A stretch of 64,000 nt of DNA from CAXBBB01 sp963841855 (lineage in GTDB: Bacteria; Bacteroidota; Rhodothermia; Rhodothermales; BA12), in the NCBI GenBank assembly GCA_963841855.1, contig CAWJEJ010000003.1, positions 62,001-126,000 of the forward strand, read 5' to 3'. Position 1 is the stretch's first letter; each line of letters opens with the position of its first letter. The translations under genes were made by a program, and so were the position numbers. Below the pieces are notes generated by a model. That model ran no database searches and had not been told where the DNA came from. It worked only from the letters and a program-made list of their open reading frames with translations. This document shows, piece by piece, positions 54,430 to 63,089 of this stretch.

Positions 54430-54602
54430 CGCGAAGGGTGTGGAGTGGAAAGCCAACGGGTTTTGAAAGGCTGCGGGCTTTGAGACGATGAGACGGCCGC
54501 ACGTTGGCTCGATTCGTCAGCCTCGCCTCCTTTCGCATCGTTCTCACGTCTGCCGAGCGAGCGCCGGGCTATTCTCTAAGTCCCTCGCCTACCTCGCCGC
54601 CC

Positions 54603-56297
54603 ATGCGCCTCGCCCTCGCCCAGATCAACCCGACCGTCGGCGACCTGGCGGGCAACATCGATCGCATGCTCGGAGCGGCGCGGCAGGCCGAGCAGCAGGG
54701 CGCCGATCTGGTGATTCTGTCCGAGTTGTGCGTGACGGGCTACCCGCCCCAAGACCTGCTGGGGCACGACGACTTTCTGGACGACGTGGAGGCAGCCGTC
54801 GCGCATTTCGTGGCTCGCGCGCCCAGCGGCGTCGGCGTAGTCTTCGGCGCGCCGCTGAGGTCGACCGACGAAAGGGGCAAACGCGTCGTCAACGCGGCGC
54901 TGGTGGCCGACGGTGGCCGAGTCGTCGGGCGGGTCGACAAGCAGCTGCTGCCGACGTACGACGTCTTCGACGAGGCGCGCTATTTCGCCGCGGCCGGACC
55001 GCAATCGCCGGTCGTGTGGCGCGGGCTGCGGTTGGGGCTGCACGTCTGCGAGGACATGTGGGACCAAACGCCGTGGGGCGAGGCGGGCGGCCCGCTGCAT
55101 CATCACTACGCCGCCGATCCGATCGGGCAGCTGGGCGCGCTGGGCGTCGACCTGTTCGTCAACATCAGCGCGTCGCCGTTCGCCGGTGGCAAGGAAGCCC
55201 ACCGGACGGATTTGATCGAATCGGCGTGCCAGCAGTGGGACGTGCCGTTCGTGATGGTCGGGCAGGTCGGAGCCAACACCGAACTGATCTTCGACGGCGA
55301 CAGCAGGGCGCACCGCAGCGACGGCAGCATCGCCGCCCGCGCGCCGCTGTTCGAGGAAGCGCTCGTCGTCGCCGACCTGGACACGCTGCGCCTGCCCGCT
55401 CCCCGCTCGCCGCGCACGCCCGGCCCGCGCGACCGCATCGCCAACCTGCACGACGCTCTGGTGCTGGGCATCCGCGACTATGCGCGCAAGTCGCCGTTCT
55501 TTACCGGCGCCCTGCTCGGCCTCTCGGGCGGCATCGACAGCGCGCTGACGGCAGCGCTGGCGGTCCAGGCGCTGGGCTCGGACAAGGTCTGGGGCGTCAC
55601 GATGCCCTCGAAGTATTCGTCGGGCGGCTCGGTCGACGACAGCTACGCGCTGGCCCAGGCGCTGGGTATGCGGATCGACACGGTCTCCATCGCCCCGGCT
55701 GTCCAAGCGTTCGAGACGATGTTGGCAGATGTCGACGGCGGCGTGAGCGGCGTCGCCGAGGAAAACCTGCAGAGCCGGACGCGCGGCGTGGCGCTGATGG
55801 CGCTCTCGAACCAGCATGGAAAGCTGCTGCTGGCGACGGGCAACAAGAGCGAGATGGCCGTCGGCTACGCCACGCTCTACGGCGACATGAACGGCGGATT
55901 AGCCGTCCTCTCTGACGTGCTCAAAACCGACGTGTACCGCCTGTCGCGCTACGTCAACGCTAGGGCCGGGCGCGAACTGATTCCCCAGTCGACGATCGAC
56001 AAGCCGCCATCGGCCGAACTGCGCCCCGACCAGAAGGACGAAGACAGCCTGCCGCCCTACGACGTGCTCGACGCCATCCTCGCCCGCTACGTCGAGCTGA
56101 GGCAAGACGCCCGTCGCATCGCCGAACAAACAGGATTCGACCTGGACTTGGTGCGTGAAATCATCGCCAAGGTCGACCGCAACGAGTTCAAGCGCAGGCA
56201 AGCCGCACCGGGACTGCGCGTGACCGGAAAGGCGTTCGGAAGCGGCCGCCGCCACCCCATCGTGATGCAGCGCACGCGCATCGGCAGCGAGTCGTGA
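54603..56297 (+). CDS. nadE: Glutamine-dependent NAD+ synthetase
   Basis: The 564-residue fusion couples a nitrilase-type glutaminase (about 1-260) to an NAD synthetase (about 280-564). The glutaminase triad is Glu41 (L-S-E-L-C-V-T-G-Y), Lys113 and Cys149 (H-V-C-E-D-M-W). The synthetase P-loop G-L-S-G-G-I-D-S-A-L and S-N-Q-H-G-K-L-L-L-A-T-G-N-K-S-E bind ATP. It makes NAD+ from deamido-NAD. ATG 54603 is preferred over a 33-residue upstream extension of poor quality. A GTG-started lipoprotein gene overlaps its stop by 4 bp. Confidence 0.95.
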   Translation: MRLALAQINPTVGDLAGNIDRMLGAARQAEQQGADLVILSELCVTGYPPQDLLGHDDFLDDVEAAVAHFVARAPSGVGVVFGAPLRSTDERGKRVVNAALVADGGRVVGRVDKQLLPTYDVFDEARYFAAAGPQSPVVWRGLRLGLHVCEDMWDQTPWGEAGGPLHHHYAADPIGQLGALGVDLFVNISASPFAGGKEAHRTDLIESACQQWDVPFVMVGQVGANTELIFDGDSRAHRSDGSIAARAPLFEEALVVADLDTLRLPAPRSPRTPGPRDRIANLHDALVLGIRDYARKSPFFTGALLGLSGGIDSALTAALAVQALGSDKVWGVTMPSKYSSGGSVDDSYALAQALGMRIDTVSIAPAVQAFETMLADVDGGVSGVAEENLQSRTRGVALMALSNQHGKLLLATGNKSEMAVGYATLYGDMNGGLAVLSDVLKTDVYRLSRYVNARAGRELIPQSTIDKPPSAELRPDQKDEDSLPPYDVLDAILARYVELRQDARRIAEQTGFDLDLVREIIAKVDRNEFKRRQAAPGLRVTGKAFGSGRRHPIVMQRTRIGSES

Positions 56298-56896
56298 GGC
56301 GCCGGGCATTGCTCTTCGTCGCATTGATGGGTACCGCATGCAATCCGCTGCCACCGCAGGACGAAGCGCGATACCAAGCTGCCATCGACTACATCGACTC
56401 GCAGTCCGATCCGTACGCGGTCTCCCACCTGAGCGACACGACCTGCACCGCCGTGCCGGAAAGCGTCGAGGCGCCAGACACGTTGCGGTATGCGATCTCC
56501 GAGATCAGGTCGCCCGCGTGGCTCGAGGACCGCGACATGATGCGCTATGGACGTGCGCGCGTGCGCAGTTGCCGCGATCGGGGCGAGCCGTTGGTCGACG
56601 CGTCGGGAGAGACGCCTCTTTTCAGCGATGCGTTCGAGTTGGGCGGTGGCGGCTCGCCTGTTTTACCGGTTTGGACGGCGGCGCGCGTGGCGGCGTGGAA
56701 CGCGCGGTTCGCCTCCTCGCCGGCCGAGCGAGACAGTGCCAACCGCCTCCTGGTCTTAGGCCTGCTCATCGAAGACACACTCCTCGCCGTCGCCCTGGCG
56801 CAACCTATAAACTCACATTTCGAGGACTATCACTTTCTCTTCGTTTTCGATGGGCTCGAGATTGGATTCGTTTCCGCTTCGGCGAGTCAGCATTGA
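56294..56896 (+). CDS. Small lipoprotein of unknown function
   Basis: The 200-residue protein starts at GTG 56294, overlapping nadE by 4 bp. It has a lipoprotein-like signal (A-L-L-F-V-A-L-M-G-T-A-C-N) and a soluble domain with D-S-Q-S-D-P-Y-A-V-S-H-L and L-E-D-R-D-M-M-R-Y-G. A final F-E-D-Y-H-F-L-F-V-F-D-G-L-E-I segment resembles a strand-rich end. No family is recognised. The overlap with nadE suggests coupled translation, but a link to NAD metabolism is only positional. Confidence 0.65.
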   Translation: MRRRALLFVALMGTACNPLPPQDEARYQAAIDYIDSQSDPYAVSHLSDTTCTAVPESVEAPDTLRYAISEIRSPAWLEDRDMMRYGRARVRSCRDRGEPLVDASGETPLFSDAFELGGGGSPVLPVWTAARVAAWNARFASSPAERDSANRLLVLGLLIEDTLLAVALAQPINSHFEDYHFLFVFDGLEIGFVSASASQH

Positions 56897-57026
56897 TGGT
56901 GTGAGCGGCGGCAGGCAAGACGAGTTTCTCCTTACGGGTGGGCGAGGTCCCGCATCGTTTCAGCTAACGGACAGGTGTGCGGCCTTATGTGACGTAGTCT
57001 GGGGCGCTCATCCAATCGCACCGCCC

Positions 57027-57749
57027 ATGGACCCGTCCGAGATCGTCCCGTTCGACCTGCACCGCATGTTTCTGGGCGATGCGCCGCTCTGGTTTCTGCT
57101 CGAAATCGTGGTGCGGACAGCGGTCATGTATTTCTATACGATAGCGCTCGTCCGCACGATGGGTTCGCGGACGCTGGGGCAGCTTTCGATGGTCGAGTTT
57201 CTGCTCGTCGTCGCCATCGGCTCGGCGGTCGGTGACCCGATGTTCTATGCCGACGTGCCGCTGATCCACGGAATGCTGGTGATCACAGTCGTCGTCGGCA
57301 TCAACCGGCTGATCGTCGAGGTGACCAATCGGAGCGAGACCGCCGAACTCGTTTTCGACGGCAAACCCAAGCGCCTCGTGTGCGAGGGCCGGATGGATCC
57401 GGAGCATCTGGATGCGGCGAATATGAACAGGGAAAAGCTGTTTCTGATGCTCAGGCAGGAGAAGATCCGGCACTTGGGCGAAGTCGAATACGCATTTCTC
57501 GAACAGGGGGGCACGCTATCGGTCTACGAACGCGAGCCTGCCGACGTGACGCCCGGGCTGCGCGTGGTCGTGCCGTGGGACATCGACGAGCCGACGCGGT
57601 GGAAGGCGGGGGATTCGGCGCCCGGTGCCGTCCTGCTGGGCTGCGAGCAGTGCGGACTGATCGCCAAGCAGACCCAAGGCGCGCTGCCCGCCTGCCCCAA
57701 CTGCGACGGCGATTCGTGGGTCGACGCCGTGATGACGCCCGGTGCGTAG
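57027..57749 (+). CDS. DUF421 (YetF/YcaP-like) membrane protein with C-terminal zinc ribbon
   Basis: The 240-residue protein has three membrane helices (about 20-45, 55-72, 80-98). The DUF421 cytoplasmic region follows: L-V-C-E-G-R-M-D-P-E-H-L near 117-128, and E-V-E-Y-A-F-L-E-Q-G-G-T-L-S-V near 152-166. The last 35 residues add a zinc ribbon with Cys206, Cys209, Cys223 and Cys226 (C-E-Q-C and C-P-N-C), which YetF lacks. YetF-type proteins form membrane tetramers of unclear role. ATG 57027 is chosen because the upstream frame is unrelated noise. Confidence 0.82.
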   Translation: MDPSEIVPFDLHRMFLGDAPLWFLLEIVVRTAVMYFYTIALVRTMGSRTLGQLSMVEFLLVVAIGSAVGDPMFYADVPLIHGMLVITVVVGINRLIVEVTNRSETAELVFDGKPKRLVCEGRMDPEHLDAANMNREKLFLMLRQEKIRHLGEVEYAFLEQGGTLSVYEREPADVTPGLRVVVPWDIDEPTRWKAGDSAPGAVLLGCEQCGLIAKQTQGALPACPNCDGDSWVDAVMTPGA

Positions 57750-57762
57750 CGCAGGCACTCCG

Positions 57763-57770
57763 TATTTTGC
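57763..57770 (+). promoter_or_regulatory. Possible -7 element before the SpoIIE-type phosphatase gene
   Basis: TATTTTGC lies 25 nt before the GTG at 57796. A similar TATTTTGG precedes the HU/SPOR gene (21129-21136) and TACCTTGC precedes the helicase, so a relaxed TAnnTTGC box may be usual here. The evidence is by eye only. Confidence 0.3.
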
Positions 57771-57795
57771 ACGTCACCCCACCTCCACCTCCGAC

Positions 57796-60474
57796 GTGCT
57801 CCGCTGGACCCGAATCGACACCGCTCTGGCAGCCGCCGCCGTCTTGGGTGTGCTGGCGCTGCTGTTCGTGCTTCCGGCGCAGCACCCGGACGCGGCGGCC
57901 GACTACTCGCTGGGTGAAGAAGGAGCGCAGCAAACCGCTCGAACGGCGCTCTCGAATCTGGGCTACGAAGTCAGCGGGTGGACATTTGCCGCCGAGCCGT
58001 CGCGCGACAACGATCTGCTCGACTCGCTCCAGCACGCCGTCGGCCGCCGCAACGCCATCGCAGCGCTGAGCGGCCGAGAGACCGGCGACCGGCTGCCCGC
58101 CTATTTCTGGCGCGTTGACGCCGATCCGCCCGACGACGAAGATCCGTCGACGGTCGTAGTCGGCGTGAGCAGCGCGGACAGCGAAGGCTTCGGCTCGTTC
58201 ACCGTCGACCTGACGGCGAGCGGACGGCTGTGGGGACTGCGCGTGCGCAATGAAGACGACGAGGGGACGGCTCCGCTCATCGACGCCGGAGCGCTGAGGC
58301 TCGCGCTCGAAGACACCCTTACCGACGAGGCGTTTGGTCAACTTCGCCCCAACCTGTCGCGTGCGACGTTCTCGTTCGACCGCGACAGCTTCCAGCCCGG
58401 CTCCGCTTCGAAGTCCAGCCAGGTCGAGCAGACTTTACTCGACTTTCTGAGTACGGTCTCCGATTCCATCGACGTCATGGTCAGCTTTGACCGAGTAACC
58501 GCAGAGCGGATGGCGGCCTACTACGTCGACCGCCTCGACCTGTTCGGCGATGGCCGAGCGCTCAGGCCCGACTCGGTCTCCCTCGAAGGCGGCAACGCGC
58601 GCTTTCACTACGAGGCCGAAGTCGACGGGCTGGCTGCTCACATCGATCTCGACGTGACTCCTGCGGGCGTACTCAACCGCCTCGACGTGGACTTCTCGCC
58701 CGGCCAGCAAAGCGGTTCGGACGTGTGGCTGCTTGCGTACGGCATCGCGTCGGGCGTCGTCTACGTGCTGCTCGGCCTGACGCTGCTCGTCTACCTGGTG
58801 CGGCGGCTGTCCGCTCGGCTGGTCGACTTCAAGACGGCACTGATCGACGGAGCCGTCGTGGCGCTCTGCGCTGCGGGGTTCGTGGCGATGGTCACGTTCG
58901 TCAGCGACGGCGACAATGGGCCGCCTCTACTCGCACTGCTGGGCATCATTCTGCCAGTGATGTTCTTCTTCTCCCTGTTCGGCTTTACGCTGCTGGCCGG
59001 AAGCGTTGAGGGGCTGGCACGTGAGGCGTGGGGCGACAAGATGCGCGCGTCGTCGCTGGTGCGGCGGGGTAACGTGCTCAACGAACGCGTCGGCTTCGCG
59101 CTGCTGCGGGGCACGCTGGCGGGCGTGGCGCTGGCGGGACTGAGTGCGTTGCTGCTAGTCGTCATCCCCGCGCCACTGCGCATGAAAGAGGATCTGGGGT
59201 TGCTGCTCGGCTCGGCGATCCCGGCGCGCGGCGTCGTTCCGTTCTTGCTGGCGGGCATGACGAGCTACCTCGTCACAGTCCCCTCGCTGCTCGGTCTGGG
59301 CGCGTTTCTCAAGCGCCGCGGCACGTCGACTGCTCTGCTCGTCGGCGTGACGGGCGTGACGATGGCGCTGATGGGATCGCTGACATATCTCGTGTCTCCG
59401 GCCCCGCTCACCATCGCCACGACGCTGCCCCTGTCGGTCGTTTTAGCACTGCTCCTGGTGCGCTACGACTTCCTGACGGCATTTCTGGGCTGTTTTTTCG
59501 CCATCGTCGCGTGGTCGGCGGGACATGGCTTGCTGATGGACGGCACGGCGTCGATCGTCGACGCGCTCATCATCGCGCTCGTCACGCTGAGTGCCCTCGT
59601 CCTGGGCTGGGTTGGCATCAGGAGCGAGCAGACGGGCGACGAGGAGACGGACTACGTGCCCGCCTACGTCACCGAGATGGCTCAGCAGGCGCGCATGAAG
59701 CAGGAGCTGGAATTCGCGCGGCAAGTTCAGATGTCGTTCCTGCCGCGTAGAATGCCCGATGTGCCCGGAGTCGACGCCGCCGCGCTGTGCATCGCGGCCA
59801 GCGAAGTCGGCGGCGACTACTACGACTTCGTCGACCTGGGCGGCGGGCGGTTGGCCGTAGCCATCGGCGACGTGAGCGGCAAGGGCATCCAGGCGGCGTT
59901 TTACATGACGCTCGTCAAGGGTTTTCTGCGCAGCCTAGTGCGCCAGTTCGCCTCGCCCGCCGAGATTCTGCGCCATCTCAACGCGCTCTTTTGCGAGAAC
60001 GCCCCGCGCGGCACGTTCATCTCGATGATCTTCGGCATCCTCGACGTGAATGCGGGTACGTTCACCTTCGCCCGCGCCGGGCACAATCCGCTCATCTTGC
60101 AGCGCGTCAAGCCGGATCAAGGTGCATCCGTTCAGCCCGAGTTTGCTCAGCCGCGCGGGCTGGGCATCGGCATGGTCACCGGCGACCGCTTCGACACGCG
60201 CATCGAAGAGCAGACGCTCGACTTGACGATGGGCGACACCGTCGTGCTCTACACCGATGGCTTTTCGGAAGCGATGAACCCCGCCCGCGTGCTCTACGGC
60301 GACGACCGGCTGGCGCTCTCGGTCCACGAAATGGGCGAGCGGACGGCCGCCGAGATCGTCAGCGGCCTGGCAACGGACGTGCAGCACTTCGCCGGGACGG
60401 CCCCGCAGCACGACGACATGACCATCGTCGTGCTCAAGTTGCAGAAGGCGACCAGGACAAAAGCGCAGGTTTGA
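57796..60474 (+). CDS. Membrane protein with SpoIIE-type (PP2C-like) serine phosphatase domain
   Basis: The 892-residue protein has one N-terminal membrane helix and a ~280-residue extracytoplasmic domain. About seven membrane helices follow (roughly 310-560), then a RsbU/SpoIIE phosphatase. Phosphatase motifs are E-F-A-R-Q-V-Q-M-S-F-L-P, S-E-V-G-G-D-Y-Y-D-F with metal-binding Asp, I-G-D-V-S-G-K-G, A-G-H-N-P and Y-T-D-G-F-S-E. Such enzymes release anti-sigma antagonists or other phosphoserine targets. GTG 57796 is favoured because the membrane helix starts there and a -7-like box precedes it; GTG 57742 is the alternative. Confidence 0.88.
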   Translation: MLRWTRIDTALAAAAVLGVLALLFVLPAQHPDAAADYSLGEEGAQQTARTALSNLGYEVSGWTFAAEPSRDNDLLDSLQHAVGRRNAIAALSGRETGDRLPAYFWRVDADPPDDEDPSTVVVGVSSADSEGFGSFTVDLTASGRLWGLRVRNEDDEGTAPLIDAGALRLALEDTLTDEAFGQLRPNLSRATFSFDRDSFQPGSASKSSQVEQTLLDFLSTVSDSIDVMVSFDRVTAERMAAYYVDRLDLFGDGRALRPDSVSLEGGNARFHYEAEVDGLAAHIDLDVTPAGVLNRLDVDFSPGQQSGSDVWLLAYGIASGVVYVLLGLTLLVYLVRRLSARLVDFKTALIDGAVVALCAAGFVAMVTFVSDGDNGPPLLALLGIILPVMFFFSLFGFTLLAGSVEGLAREAWGDKMRASSLVRRGNVLNERVGFALLRGTLAGVALAGLSALLLVVIPAPLRMKEDLGLLLGSAIPARGVVPFLLAGMTSYLVTVPSLLGLGAFLKRRGTSTALLVGVTGVTMALMGSLTYLVSPAPLTIATTLPLSVVLALLLVRYDFLTAFLGCFFAIVAWSAGHGLLMDGTASIVDALIIALVTLSALVLGWVGIRSEQTGDEETDYVPAYVTEMAQQARMKQELEFARQVQMSFLPRRMPDVPGVDAAALCIAASEVGGDYYDFVDLGGGRLAVAIGDVSGKGIQAAFYMTLVKGFLRSLVRQFASPAEILRHLNALFCENAPRGTFISMIFGILDVNAGTFTFARAGHNPLILQRVKPDQGASVQPEFAQPRGLGIGMVTGDRFDTRIEEQTLDLTMGDTVVLYTDGFSEAMNPARVLYGDDRLALSVHEMGERTAAEIVSGLATDVQHFAGTAPQHDDMTIVVLKLQKATRTKAQV

Positions 60475-60483
60475 TGGCGCTTG

Positions 60484-60505
60484 CTCCCGCACGATCGGGA
60501 GGTTT
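60484..60505 (+). terminator. Short hairpin after the phosphatase gene
   Basis: CTCCCG and CGGGAG form a 6-pair stem with a 6-nt loop, followed by GTTTGG. It lies 9 nt after the stop. It is modest as a terminator. Confidence 0.4.
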
Positions 60506-60598
60506 GGATAATCAGAAAGGGAGCCCCCTCCTTGGCATATTCACCTTCGGATGCGCAGCTTAAACAAGTCCCCCTCCACCACTCGCCACCGCATCTCT

Positions 60599-60658
60599 AT
60601 GCTGCAGCTTCCCTACTCTCTGCCCATCATCGTCATCATCCTGTCGATGCTCGTCTGA
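60599..60658 (+). CDS. Candidate 19-residue hydrophobic micropeptide
   Basis: ATG 60599 to TGA 60658 encodes a 19-residue, almost wholly hydrophobic peptide with the core L-P-I-I-V-I-I-L-S-M-L-V, long enough for one membrane pass. It stands alone in a 245-bp intergenic region and is followed 20 nt later by a strong terminator hairpin (60679-60716), as for a tiny monocistronic transcript. The sequence ahead of it (C-rich with CCACC) resembles the leaders of other genes here. The alternative is chance. Confidence 0.35.
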   Translation: MLQLPYSLPIIVIILSMLV

Positions 60659-60678
60659 TCTCGCTCGTCTGCCTATCG

Positions 60679-60716
60679 CAGCGCGGCGCTCTGGCTTTGG
60701 TCGGAGCGCCGCGCTG
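60679..60716. terminator. Bidirectional terminator between micropeptide and flavin reductase genes
   Basis: CAGCGCGGCGCTC and GAGCGCCGCGCTG form a perfect 13-pair stem with a 12-nt loop, followed by CGTTTA. It ends 4 bp from the stop of the leftward flavoprotein gene and serves both directions. Confidence 0.75.
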
Positions 60717-60719
60717 CGT

Positions 60720-62186
60720 TTAGACGATGCGATCCGGATCGACCTGCTGCACCTCGCCCTCGTAACCGAAAATCGTCTTGACGAAGCGCACCAGCCCTTC
60801 GCTCTGCTTGGCGGCATACCACTGATCGGCGGCCCGGCGCGCGGCGAGTCCCCAGGCGGGATAGGGGAAAAGGGTGTCGGCGAGGTTGCGCAGCGTGACG
60901 CCGTTGGTCATCGCGACGCCATACGTGCTGACGATCTCGCCTGCGTGCTCACCCAAAACCGACGCGCCGTAGATCTTGCCGTCGAGCTTGCGCGCGTGGA
61001 CCTTGACCAGTCCGGTAGTGGCGCCCTCGGTCAGCGCACGGTCGAGCTTGTCATAGGGGAAGCGGTAGGTCTCGAAGGCCACGCCCTCGTCTTTCAACTG
61101 CTTCTCGGTCTTGCCGACGTGTGCCAACTCGGGCGAGGTGTAGGTAGCCCACGGCACATTCTCGGTGTCGATCTTGGACGGCAGTTTGAGCAGCGCGTTG
61201 GTCGCCGCCGTCTTGGCCATGTGCTCGCTCATGTGGGTAAACTGGTAGCGCCCCGTCACGTCGCCGACCGCCCAGATGTGGCCGACGTTGGTCCTGCAAC
61301 CGTCGTCGACGGTGATGCCTTTTTTCGTGTAGTCGACGCCCGCTGCTTCGAGGTTGAGCGTCTCGACGTTGGGAACGCGGCCCACGCTCGTCAGCAGCGC
61401 GTCGGCGTGGACCGGCTCGCCGCTGTCCAGAATCAGCCGTAGACCGCCGCCTTCGACCGGCTCGACGCGCTCGGCCGACGCGCCCATGCGGTAGGCGACG
61501 CCTTCGGCCTGAAGCGAGGCGTGCAGCATGTCGGCCAGTTCCACGTCGTCGTGCGCGAGGATGTGATCGCCCCGCTCGACGACCGTCACTTGGGACCCCA
61601 GCCGCTGAAACGCCTGGGCCATCTCGGTGCCGATAGGCCCGGCGCCCAGAATCGCTAGCCGGGCGGGCAGTTCGTCCATCTCGAACAGGCCGACGTTGGT
61701 GACGTGCTGCACTTCGTCCAGTCCCGGCAGTTGGGGCACGCGCGCGCGTCCTCCAGCGGCGATGATGATCTTGCGCGCCGTCACGCGCCGCCCGCCATCG
61801 GCTCCGACGATCTCGACGGTGTGCGCGTTGACGAACGACGCCTCGCCCTTGGCTACCTCGACGCCCATTGCCTCGAACTTTTCGGGCGCGTCGGCTTCCT
61901 CGTAGATCTCCTGCCGAATGGCGCGGAGCTTGGACATGACAGCCGCGAAGTCGACCGTAACGTCGCCCGCGTGGACGCCGAACTCGGACGCTGACCGCGC
62001 ATTGTGCGCCAGCTTAGCCGCGTGGAGCAGCGTTTTGGAGGGGACGCAGCCGTGCCACGTGCAGTCGCCGCCCAGCCGCTCGCGCTCGACCATGAGCGTT
62101 TTGGCTGCAAACGTGGCTGCGAGACCGGACGAGGTCAGCCCAGCCGCGCCGCCGCCGATGACGATGAGGTCGTAGTCGTATTCCAT
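60720..62186 (-). CDS. FAD-dependent pyridine nucleotide-disulfide oxidoreductase (MerA/Lpd-like)
   Basis: The 488-residue flavoprotein has the FAD-binding G-G-G-A-A-G-L, the redox-active disulfide Cys42/Cys47 (G-G-D-C-T-W-H-G-C-V-P-S-K) and a NAD(P) motif G-A-G-P-I-G-T-E-M-A. The FAD segment A-V-G-D-V-T-G-R also matches. The C-terminal dimer region lacks the H-P-x-x-x-E of dihydrolipoamide dehydrogenase (it reads Y-P-A-W-G-L-A-A-R-R) and has no MerA cysteine pair. The natural disulfide or quinone substrate is therefore open. ATG 62186 is preferred. A short membrane protein gene lies just upstream. Confidence 0.88.
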   Translation of the reverse strand: MEYDYDLIVIGGGAAGLTSSGLAATFAAKTLMVERERLGGDCTWHGCVPSKTLLHAAKLAHNARSASEFGVHAGDVTVDFAAVMSKLRAIRQEIYEEADAPEKFEAMGVEVAKGEASFVNAHTVEIVGADGGRRVTARKIIIAAGGRARVPQLPGLDEVQHVTNVGLFEMDELPARLAILGAGPIGTEMAQAFQRLGSQVTVVERGDHILAHDDVELADMLHASLQAEGVAYRMGASAERVEPVEGGGLRLILDSGEPVHADALLTSVGRVPNVETLNLEAAGVDYTKKGITVDDGCRTNVGHIWAVGDVTGRYQFTHMSEHMAKTAATNALLKLPSKIDTENVPWATYTSPELAHVGKTEKQLKDEGVAFETYRFPYDKLDRALTEGATTGLVKVHARKLDGKIYGASVLGEHAGEIVSTYGVAMTNGVTLRNLADTLFPYPAWGLAARRAADQWYAAKQSEGLVRFVKTIFGYEGEVQQVDPDRIV

Positions 62187-62211
62187 GAGAGTTAGGAAAG
62201 AAGGAGGGAGG

Positions 62212-62451
62212 TCAGGAAGCGGTCCAGTCTTCGCGACCCCAGACGCCGACGGCACCTGCGAAGAACAGCAAATGCGCGGCGTACCACATCAGGATCGCCC
62301 AAATCCAAGCCACTTCGATCTGCCACACGAGCGAGCCTAGCGGAATCAGAAGCACGCCCAAGAACAGCGCGTGAGCAGGGCGTGCGAATACCTTGCGCAC
62401 CTGCGGAGTTAGGCCGACAGAAGCGATTAAAAGAACCAGAAGAAAGCACAA
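62212..62451 (-). CDS. Small membrane protein
   Basis: A TTG at 62451 starts a 79-residue protein with three hydrophobic segments: L-L-V-L-L-I-A-S-V-G-L, A-L-F-L-G-V-L-L-I-P-L-G, and W-I-W-A-I-L-M-W-Y-A-A-H-L-L-F-F-A-G-A. It ends with a charged tail G-R-E-D-W. No ATG fits. An overlapping longer frame on the same strand is arginine/serine-rich and is taken as noise. It ends 25 bp before the flavoprotein start, suggesting an operon. The family is not recognised. Confidence 0.5.
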   Translation of the reverse strand: MCFLLVLLIASVGLTPQVRKVFARPAHALFLGVLLIPLGSLVWQIEVAWIWAILMWYAAHLLFFAGAVGVWGREDWTAS

Positions 62452-62593
62452 GGCGCCGAGAAGAGAGTCGCAGCAACATAGCCGAAAACGCCCAGCGCCC
62501 CGCTACCAAATCGGTAACGAGGCGCTCCAAACAGCGGCGGCTAGAAAACCAGAATCAGCGAACCGCCCGTGCTTAACAAGCCCTCGAAGAGTG

Positions 62594-62962
62594 TCAGGCG
62601 TGATAGAACGTCTCTTTGACGATCTGTCCATCTTTCCACGTCTGGACAGCCACCTGCTCCATCTTGATGTCGTCGCCATAGCCTTCATGATCGAAGTGCA
62701 TGAACCATTCGCTGAATGCCGTGCCCGATCCAGGCGACGTTTCGTGGACGGCGACGCTGCGCACTTCGGCGCCGTGGAACGCCTTCATGCCGCCGACGAA
62801 CTGCTCCTCGTGTTTGCGGTTGACGGCCTTACCAACGCGGGGCTCGGTGCCGATGTCGGCCATTACGACGTCCTCGTGGTAGTACTGCTCGAAAGCGGGG
62901 AGAATCTGACCGTTGAGAATCTGCTGGTTGAGATTGTCGACGTGGGTCTTGAGGTTGCTCAT
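62594..62962 (-). CDS. SnoaL-like (NTF2-fold) protein
   Basis: The 122-residue protein has the NTF2/SnoaL pattern. An N-terminal helix leads to F-E-Q-Y-Y-H-E-D-V-V-M-A-D, K-A-V-N-R-K-H-E-E-Q-F-V-G-G follows, and strands F-S-E-W-F-M-H-F-D and V-A-V-Q-T-W-K-D-G-Q-I-V-K-E-T-F-Y complete it. Such proteins are small isomerases, hydratases or ligand-binding domains; the function here is unknown. ATG 62962 removes a 20-residue extension of leader-like sequence. It is divergent from a beta-lactamase-like gene. Confidence 0.83.
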   Translation of the reverse strand: MSNLKTHVDNLNQQILNGQILPAFEQYYHEDVVMADIGTEPRVGKAVNRKHEEQFVGGMKAFHGAEVRSVAVHETSPGSGTAFSEWFMHFDHEGYGDDIKMEQVAVQTWKDGQIVKETFYHA

Positions 62963-63089
62963 GGAAGTGGGGGTTAGTGAGTGTGGGTCAAGTACCTGAT
63001 ATGACAATACCTGTTCCAACAAGTAAAATGGTTTTTCGTGAGCGTTGCGCGTCTGTTACTCCGCCTTGCGTCGGGCGTATCATTGAATC

